Assembly: GCF_015265435.1 (NCBI RefSeq)
Contig: NZ_JABJWH010000009.1
Span: 62,001-126,000 of the forward strand
DNA: 64,000 bases
Source of the DNA: Alloalcanivorax profundimaris
Lineage (GTDB): Bacteria; Pseudomonadota; Gammaproteobacteria; Pseudomonadales; Alcanivoracaceae
Reading direction: 5' to 3'
The notes beneath the pieces are model-generated. The model was not told where the DNA came from. It made no database searches and saw only the letters and a list, made by a program, of their open reading frames with translations. Shown piece after piece: positions 58,716 through 64,000 of the stretch (its first letter is position 1; every line of letters begins with the position of its first letter). The position numbers and the translations under genes are program-made.

Positions 58716-60310
58716 GGTGCCTCCGATGTCGCGCTCGACCGCGGCGGCGCCGCGATGCCGATGTTCCAGTTCCAGGGGGTATCGCCGGCGCGCCGCCGGC
58801 GACGTACCAGTTCGTCATGCAGCGCGAAACGGTCCGGCATGGGATCGACCACCGGGGTTGGCGCCGCGCCAATATGCAGCCAGCGGCCACGGGGATGTTC
58901 GCCATGGGCCGGCCAGCGGGGCTGGTCCACGGCGGCGGGCTGGCCGTCGCGCACAAACGCCGCCCAGTAATCCCCCAGCGCCCGCGACAGCCGGCGTTCA
59001 CCGTCATTGTCGGGAATGCGCGGCCACAGCGGGGTGGTACGCGCGGCGGTGCCGAACACATAGGGAATCTCGGCGGCATGAAAACCGTGTAAGCCACGTT
59101 CGTTGGCGGCGGGGTAACCGTGGTCGAACAGATACAGCCAGGCGTCCTGGCCGCGTGCCGTACGCGCTCTCACCAGGTACTCGGCGGTCCAGCCGTACAA
59201 AGCGTCACGCAGCGCCGCCAGGCGCGCCTCCTCGCCATCGCCGATGGGATAGATGCGCAGGAAGGTATCGGCCAGGTCGCCATAGCCATCCCGTATGGCG
59301 CGCTCGCCGACGGCGTTGTCGGCGGGCGCCGGCGGCAACAGGAAACGCAACGAACGCACCTCGCCACTGTTGAAGCCGGCCAGCAGCGGCACCGAAGCCT
59401 GCTCGCCACGGTCGAACACGTCCAGCGGCTGACGCGGCAGCCAGTGACCGTCCACATTGCCCAGCGGCATATAGCCGGCGTCCGCCGCCGCCTGGACCAG
59501 CTCCGCGGCATCCCGGGCACGCAGGTCCGCGATCCGCCGCGCGCCCAGCGCGTGGGCAAGCCGTTCGCCGATTTCCTCGGCGGGCATCTCACCGCATTCC
59601 CGGTGAGCCAGGGCCGGATGGGAAATCAGGTAGGCACTCTGCGCGATGGCCCGCTGGAACAGGCCCCGCGCCGGCGGCGACGCCAGCAGATACAGGACGC
59701 TGAGCGCGCCGGCGGATTCGCCGGCCACGGTGACCCGGTCCGGGTCACCGCCGAACCCGGCGATGTTGTCGCGCACCCAACGCAGCGCCGCGATCTGGTC
59801 GAGCAGGCCATAGTTGCCGGATACGCCGTGCTCGGATTCGGCGCTGAGCGCCGGGTGGGCCAGATAACCAAGCACCGCCAGCCGGTAGTTGAGGGTCACC
59901 ACCACCAGACCACGGCGCGCCAGGGCGGCGCCGTCCAGCATGGGTTCGGTGCCACCGCCGGTATTCAGCGAGCCACCATGAATGTAGACCAGCACCGGCG
60001 CGCCCCGCGCGTTCGCCGGGGCCCAGATGTTGAGCGTCAGGCAATCCTCATTCAGCCCCGGCAGCGCCGGCGCGTAAAGACTGCCCGACCGCGACGCCGG
60101 CTGCGGACAGGCCGGACCGAAGCGAGTGGCGTCGCGCACGCCGGACCAGGGCGGCATGGGTTGTGGTGGCCGCCAGCGGTACGCGCCCACCGGCGGGCGC
60201 GCGTAGGGTATCCCCTTGAAGATATTCAGATCCCGCTGGCGGCGCCCCCGTAGCGTCCCGGCGGAAACCCGTGCCATCGCGTCACCCATTCCACCGCCCC
60301 CGCCGTTCAT
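58712..60310 (-). CDS. Type-B carboxylesterase
   Basis: Alpha/beta-hydrolase of 532 residues. GIPYARPPVGAYRW and EDCLTLNIWAP are type-B signatures; the nucleophilic Ser is in GESAGAL, the oxyanion loop is HGGSLNTGGG, and the likely catalytic His is in LHGFHAAEIPYVFG. No signal peptide is seen, so it acts in the cytoplasm. It overlaps LivF by 4 nt and the ligase by 4 nt (ATGA both), so import, ester hydrolysis and CoA activation are coupled genes. Substrate unknown. Confidence 0.92.
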   Translation of the reverse strand: MNGGGGGMGDAMARVSAGTLRGRRQRDLNIFKGIPYARPPVGAYRWRPPQPMPPWSGVRDATRFGPACPQPASRSGSLYAPALPGLNEDCLTLNIWAPANARGAPVLVYIHGGSLNTGGGTEPMLDGAALARRGLVVVTLNYRLAVLGYLAHPALSAESEHGVSGNYGLLDQIAALRWVRDNIAGFGGDPDRVTVAGESAGALSVLYLLASPPARGLFQRAIAQSAYLISHPALAHRECGEMPAEEIGERLAHALGARRIADLRARDAAELVQAAADAGYMPLGNVDGHWLPRQPLDVFDRGEQASVPLLAGFNSGEVRSLRFLLPPAPADNAVGERAIRDGYGDLADTFLRIYPIGDGEEARLAALRDALYGWTAEYLVRARTARGQDAWLYLFDHGYPAANERGLHGFHAAEIPYVFGTAARTTPLWPRIPDNDGERRLSRALGDYWAAFVRDGQPAAVDQPRWPAHGEHPRGRWLHIGAAPTPVVDPMPDRFALHDELVRRRRRAGDTPWNWNIGIAAPPRSSATSEAP

Positions 60311-61002
60311 ACTTCCAGCCATTCGCCACGCACCGTCTGATCGCCACGCAGCGCCGCCGGCGTGCCTTCGAACACGATGCGCCCGTGGCCCATCACCAAC
60401 ACCCGGTGGGAGATGTCCATGGCAATGGAGAGCTTCTGTTCGACCAGCAGGATCGACACGCCGGCCGCGGCGATCTCGGCGATCAACTCCCCGATCTGCT
60501 TGACGATCAACGGCGCCAGCCCCTCGGTGGGTTCGTCGATCATGATCAGCGCCGGGTCGCCCATCAGAGTGCGGCTGATGGTGAGCATCTGTTTCTCGCC
60601 GCCGGACAAGACACCGGCCGGGGCATCCGCGCGCCGCGCCAGATTGGGAAACATGTCGAGGAACTGCGGTACCTTCCATTTACCCGGCCTGCGGGTGTTC
60701 TTGACGCCCAGCTCCAGGTTCTCCCGCACCGTCAGGGTCGGGAACACATCCCGACTTTCGGGCACGTAGCCCAATCCCTTGCGGGCGATGCGATGGTTGG
60801 GCAGCCCGGCGATCTGCTCGCCGCGAAAGCGGATCGAACCCCGCGGCGGGACTTCGCCCATGATCGCCTTGACGGTGGTGGAGCGGCCCACGCCATTGCG
60901 GCCGAGCAGCGATACCACCTCCCCTTCGCCGATGGAAAGATCGACACCGTTGAGAATATGACTCTTGCCGTAGTAGGCGTGCAGGTCCTTGACTTCCAGC
61001 AT
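60307..61002 (-). CDS. livF: ABC transporter ATP-binding protein LivF type (Arg in Walker A)
   Basis: ATPase of 231 residues of a Liv/HAAT importer. The signature LSGGEKQMLT, Walker B ALIMIDEP and switch VEQKLS are intact. The Walker A reads GRNGVGRSTT, with Arg where Lys is canonical (codon CGC read on the sequence). I use ATG 61002, with GAGGAGG at 7 nt; GTG 61005 is possible. It overlaps LivG by a few bases. Arg variants occur in some LivF-like proteins, but ATP use by this copy deserves caution. Confidence 0.92.
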   Translation of the reverse strand: MLEVKDLHAYYGKSHILNGVDLSIGEGEVVSLLGRNGVGRSTTVKAIMGEVPPRGSIRFRGEQIAGLPNHRIARKGLGYVPESRDVFPTLTVRENLELGVKNTRRPGKWKVPQFLDMFPNLARRADAPAGVLSGGEKQMLTISRTLMGDPALIMIDEPTEGLAPLIVKQIGELIAEIAAAGVSILLVEQKLSIAMDISHRVLVMGHGRIVFEGTPAALRGDQTVRGEWLEV

Positions 61003-61751
61003 CACGCCGCCTCCTCGCCCAGGTAGGCTTCCTTGACCCGTGGATCGTTACGGATCGCGTCCGGCGTGCCGGTGGCGATGATCTCGCCGTACACCAGCAC
61101 CGAGATACGATCCGCCAGTTCAAACACCACCCCCATGTCGTGCTCGACGATCATCAGGGTGTGCCCCTCCGCGATACGACGGATCAGCGACACCGCCTGG
61201 GTGGTTTCGGTGTTGCTCATGCCGGCGGTTGGTTCATCCAGCAGCACCACGTCGGCGTCCCCGGCGATGGTCATGCCGATTTCCAAAGCACGCTGACTGG
61301 CATAGGGCAAGGCGCCGGCGGGGCTGTCGCGAAGCGCCGTCAGGCCGATCATCTCCAACACTTCCTCGGCACGACGGTTGGCCCGCTTCACCGACCCGGC
61401 CGGGCGCCAGAAGGCGTAGCCCGCCCCGCTTTGCTTGAAGCAGGCGCACCGGAGATTTTCAAACACCGACAAATTGCCGAACACGTTGCTGACCTGAAAG
61501 GAACGGGCCAGACCACGCTGCTGAATTTTTTCCGGCGCCAGACCGTCGATACGCCGGCCGTGCAGACTCACCTGGCCCGCGCTCGGCGCGAACGCACCGG
61601 ACACCAGATTGAAGAACGTGGATTTACCGGCCCCGTTGGGACCAATCACGGCATGCACTTCACCACGGGCCACGGTCAGATCGACACCACGGATCACCTC
61701 GGCGGGACCAAAACTTTTCTTCAGCCCAAGAATGTTCAATGCTTCGCTCAT
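61002..61751 (-). CDS. livG: ABC transporter ATP-binding protein LivG type
   Basis: ATPase of 249 residues. Walker A GPNGAGKST is canonical, Walker B DVVLLDEPTAG and switch VEHDMGV are present; the signature loop is LPYASQRALEIGM, non-standard like other LivG. ATG 61751 has GGGAGG upstream and overlaps livM (ATGA). Pairs with LivF. Confidence 0.94.
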   Translation of the reverse strand: MSEALNILGLKKSFGPAEVIRGVDLTVARGEVHAVIGPNGAGKSTFFNLVSGAFAPSAGQVSLHGRRIDGLAPEKIQQRGLARSFQVSNVFGNLSVFENLRCACFKQSGAGYAFWRPAGSVKRANRRAEEVLEMIGLTALRDSPAGALPYASQRALEIGMTIAGDADVVLLDEPTAGMSNTETTQAVSLIRRIAEGHTLMIVEHDMGVVFELADRISVLVYGEIIATGTPDAIRNDPRVKEAYLGEEAA

Positions 61752-62989
61752 GCGCGTGCCTCCCGATATCGTCCGCTGACGCGCGCCACGCCATAGCCGG
61801 CGGCGAACAGCGTGATAATGCCCAACCACACCAGCGGCGAGGCCGGGTCCGGTTCCAGACCGAGCAGCCGCGCCAGCTTGTCGCGGCCATGGCTGATCTG
61901 ATAAACCAGTTCGATGGTGCTCACCAGCCCGAGGGCGATCAGCAGCACCGCCAGGGCTCCGCCCAGCCAACACGGCAGGTGCGCGCCCAGGTCGCCGCGC
62001 CGCCAGGCCAGACGCACCTGTTCGATGCCGCCGCCCAGCCCGCCGGGGGCGAACATCACCACCGCCAGGAACACCAGCCCCACGTACAATATCGAGGCAT
62101 CGGTGTAGTCACTGAGCAGGGAGTTCATCACCGTGACCAGGATGGCACCGACCATCGGTCCGTAGAACACGGCCAGACCACCCACCGCGGCCATCAGCAG
62201 GGCCAGGCCCGAGGTCAGCAGGCCCAGGGATTCCGGGGTGACGATTTCGTAGTTCACCGCCGCCATGCCGCCGCCGAGCCCGGCGAAGCCGCCCGCGGCG
62301 ATGAACACCAGGAACCGCAGGTTGCGTGGCGGGTAGCCGATGAACTGCAGCCGGTCGGCGTTATCGCGTACCGCGTTGGACATGCGCCCCAGGGGCGTGC
62401 GGGTAAACGCCCACATGGCGAACACCGCCACCAGGGTCCAGAACGCCATGAACCAGTACACGTCGGCGGGCTGGGCCAGCTCCAGGCCAAACCACACCGG
62501 GCCCACCATGCGGTTGCTGAACACGCCCGCCTCGCCGCCGAACACGGTGGGGACCATTTGCGAGCCGGCGGCGACCAGCTCACCCAGGCCGAGGGTAATC
62601 ATGGCGAAGGCGGTGCCGGCGCGCCGGCAGAACGGCCAGCCCACCACCAGCGCCGCCAGAGCGCCGCACGCGAAGCCGACCAGCGGCAGCAGATAGACCG
62701 GGAAAAACGCCCAGAAACCGTGGCCGTCGTAACCGGCCTCGCCGATCAGATTCATGGCATGGATCGCCCCATAGGCACCCAACCCGAAAAATACCGCATG
62801 GCCAAAGGACAGCATGCCGCCCTGACCCAGCAACATGTTGTAGGACAGTGCGAAAACGATGTTGATGGCGACCACGTTGATGATGCTGAACGTGCCGTTT
62901 CCGGCCACCACCAGAGGCAGGGTCACCAGTACCAGCGCACTGATCGCCCAGGGCGCCACCGGGCGCCACCAGGAAAGCGATTTATTCAT
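61748..62989 (-). CDS. livM: ABC transporter permease LivM type
   Basis: Inner-membrane permease of 413 residues with about ten hydrophobic segments. It contains NMLLGQGGMLSFGHAVFFGLGAY and SLGLLTSGLALLMAAVGGLA, the LivM motifs. It is longer than ordinary LivM (about 330-430), with an additional C-terminal hydrophobic stretch. It overlaps livH and livG (ATGA). Works with LivH as the membrane pair. Confidence 0.94.
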   Translation of the reverse strand: MNKSLSWWRPVAPWAISALVLVTLPLVVAGNGTFSIINVVAINIVFALSYNMLLGQGGMLSFGHAVFFGLGAYGAIHAMNLIGEAGYDGHGFWAFFPVYLLPLVGFACGALAALVVGWPFCRRAGTAFAMITLGLGELVAAGSQMVPTVFGGEAGVFSNRMVGPVWFGLELAQPADVYWFMAFWTLVAVFAMWAFTRTPLGRMSNAVRDNADRLQFIGYPPRNLRFLVFIAAGGFAGLGGGMAAVNYEIVTPESLGLLTSGLALLMAAVGGLAVFYGPMVGAILVTVMNSLLSDYTDASILYVGLVFLAVVMFAPGGLGGGIEQVRLAWRRGDLGAHLPCWLGGALAVLLIALGLVSTIELVYQISHGRDKLARLLGLEPDPASPLVWLGIITLFAAGYGVARVSGRYREARA

Positions 62990-63927
62990 GGTTCAAGCTC
63001 CCCCATCAGGCCACGCGGGCGGAAAATCAGAATCAGTACCAACAGAATGAAGGGCGTCATCGGCGCGATCGACGCCAGGGTGATGCCGGTAACCTCGCCA
63101 TAGGGGTCCACGGCGAACCCCAGCCCGTTGAGCAAATCACCGATCGACACATCCAGGGCCACGAAGAAGGTCTGCACCAGACCGATCAGCAGTGAAGCGT
63201 AGAAAGCCCCCGACAGGGACCCCATGCCGCCGACCACCACCACCACGAACACCACCGGGCCCAGCGACTGCGCCATGCCCGGCTCGGTGCTCAGCAGCGG
63301 GCCGCCGATCACGCCGGCCAGGGCCGCCAGCCCGCAGCCGAAGGCGAACACGCCCATGAACAAACGCGGCACGTTATGGCCAAGGTGGCCGACCATGGCG
63401 CCGTGCGTTAGCGCCGCGCGGATCATCAGGCCGACCCGGGTTTTCTTGAGCAGGAACCAGAGCGCCACGAACATCAGGATGGCGATCATCATGGTCACGC
63501 CCCGATAGATGGAGTAGTCGGTGCCAAACAGACTGAACAGCGGCGCGCGCAGGGCTTCCGGCGCGCTGTAGGACACCGGGATCGAGCCCCACAGCAGGTG
63601 CACGGTTTCGTCGATCACATAGGCCAGCCCGAAGGTGAACAGCAGCTCCGCCACATGACCATTCTCATGCACGCGCCGCAGGCCGAAGCGTTCCACCACG
63701 GCGCCGAGCACCGCCACCAGCAGCGGCGCCAGGAACAGCGCCGGCCAGAACCCGATATGCAGCCCCAGCGCATAGGCGAAGTAGGCGCCGAGCATGTAAA
63801 AACTGGCGTGGGCGAAATTCAGTACGCCCATCATCGAGAAAATCAGCGTCAAACCACTGGACAGCATGAACAGAAGCAGCCCATAGAGCAGCCCGTTAAG
63901 CGTGGAAAAGACGATTACTTCGAGCAT
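62986..63927 (-). CDS. livH: ABC transporter permease LivH type
   Basis: Inner-membrane permease of 313 residues. GLTLIFSMMGVLNFAHASFY matches the LivH opening (compare the partial copy at 1-541) and VVVVVGGMGSLSGAFYASLL the second motif. ATG 63927 has GGGAG upstream; a TTG three bases upstream is possible. It is the first complete gene of the operon; the substrate-binding protein should lie just beyond the window. Confidence 0.93.
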   Translation of the reverse strand: MLEVIVFSTLNGLLYGLLLFMLSSGLTLIFSMMGVLNFAHASFYMLGAYFAYALGLHIGFWPALFLAPLLVAVLGAVVERFGLRRVHENGHVAELLFTFGLAYVIDETVHLLWGSIPVSYSAPEALRAPLFSLFGTDYSIYRGVTMMIAILMFVALWFLLKKTRVGLMIRAALTHGAMVGHLGHNVPRLFMGVFAFGCGLAALAGVIGGPLLSTEPGMAQSLGPVVFVVVVVGGMGSLSGAFYASLLIGLVQTFFVALDVSIGDLLNGLGFAVDPYGEVTGITLASIAPMTPFILLVLILIFRPRGLMGELEP

Positions 63928-63965
63928 CAAACGACTCCCGGGACGGCGGTGTGCCGCCGCCCCTT

Positions 63966-64000
63966 TTAAATCGCGGAATAAAAGCGCGCGTAAGAATCGA
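63966..64000 (-). CDS. Possible C-terminus of a substrate-binding protein (partial)
   Basis: Minus-strand frame ending SYARFYSAI then TAA at 63966-63968, upstream of livH. ABC binding proteins often sit there. The visible part is too short to prove it. Confidence 0.3.
   Translation of the reverse strand, partial: DSYARFYSAI

Overview
The window is GC-rich, densely coded and carries a free-living, aerobic, lipid- and alcohol-oxidising gammaproteobacterial chromosome segment. The Pseudomonas-like ethanol oxidation cluster (exaA, pedF, erbR, nosP/nahK), the many acyl-CoA enzymes, and the REP-type and heptameric intergenic repeats fit a marine hydrocarbon or lipid degrader such as Alcanivorax/Alloalcanivorax. 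That genus call is an inference; no rRNA, tRNA, CRISPR array, insertion sequence or prophage was seen.

Layout. 1-6587 (minus): a partial LivH-type permease, an acyl-CoA ligase, surE, and an acyl-CoA dehydrogenase / SDR / APH-kinase-like trio. 6709-13394: a TtgR/AcrR-type repressor, an operator very like the E. coli AcrR box, and a three-gene RND efflux pump. 13544-15960: pagL, overlapping tail to tail with a sigma-54 activator. 16182-25411 (plus): a cytochrome-fused PQQ alcohol dehydrogenase behind a -24/-12 promoter, an aldehyde dehydrogenase, two acyl-CoA synthetases, and a TonB receptor resembling the PQQ importer PqqU/YncD. 25424-28669 (minus): a host-attachment-family protein, a zinc alcohol dehydrogenase and an ExaC-type aldehyde dehydrogenase. 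28764-37514: the exa/ped-type ethanol cluster (zinc metallohydrolase, SoxYZ-like carrier, cytochrome c550 PedF, ExaA, pentapeptide protein, CXXCW protein, NahK-like kinase, NosP, ErbR). 37709-42477: a thioesterase, an IclR regulator, an SDR, an aldehyde dehydrogenase and a dienoyl-CoA isomerase. 42522-49261 (minus): a long run containing a second acyl-CoA dehydrogenase / APH / SDR set plus a histidine phosphatase. 49477-56198: a crotonase, a TetR regulator and a five-gene beta-oxidation operon. 56386-63927 (minus): an ABC importer (LivHMGF), an esterase, an acyl-CoA ligase and a TetR regulator in one tightly overlapping operon.

How it fits together. Alcohols are oxidised in the periplasm by two PQQ enzymes, aldehydes by several dehydrogenases, and acids are activated by four ligases and degraded by several beta-oxidation sets. 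The two acyl-CoA dehydrogenase / APH-kinase / SDR cassettes look like the phosphorylation-elimination route for 4-hydroxyacyl-CoAs known from Pseudomonas lva genes and mammalian ACAD10/ACAD11. This is the best candidate here for an under-described system. A recurring 13-bp inverted repeat (GRAAY-N3-RTTYC) lies upstream of five lipid-catabolic genes and suggests a shared regulator.
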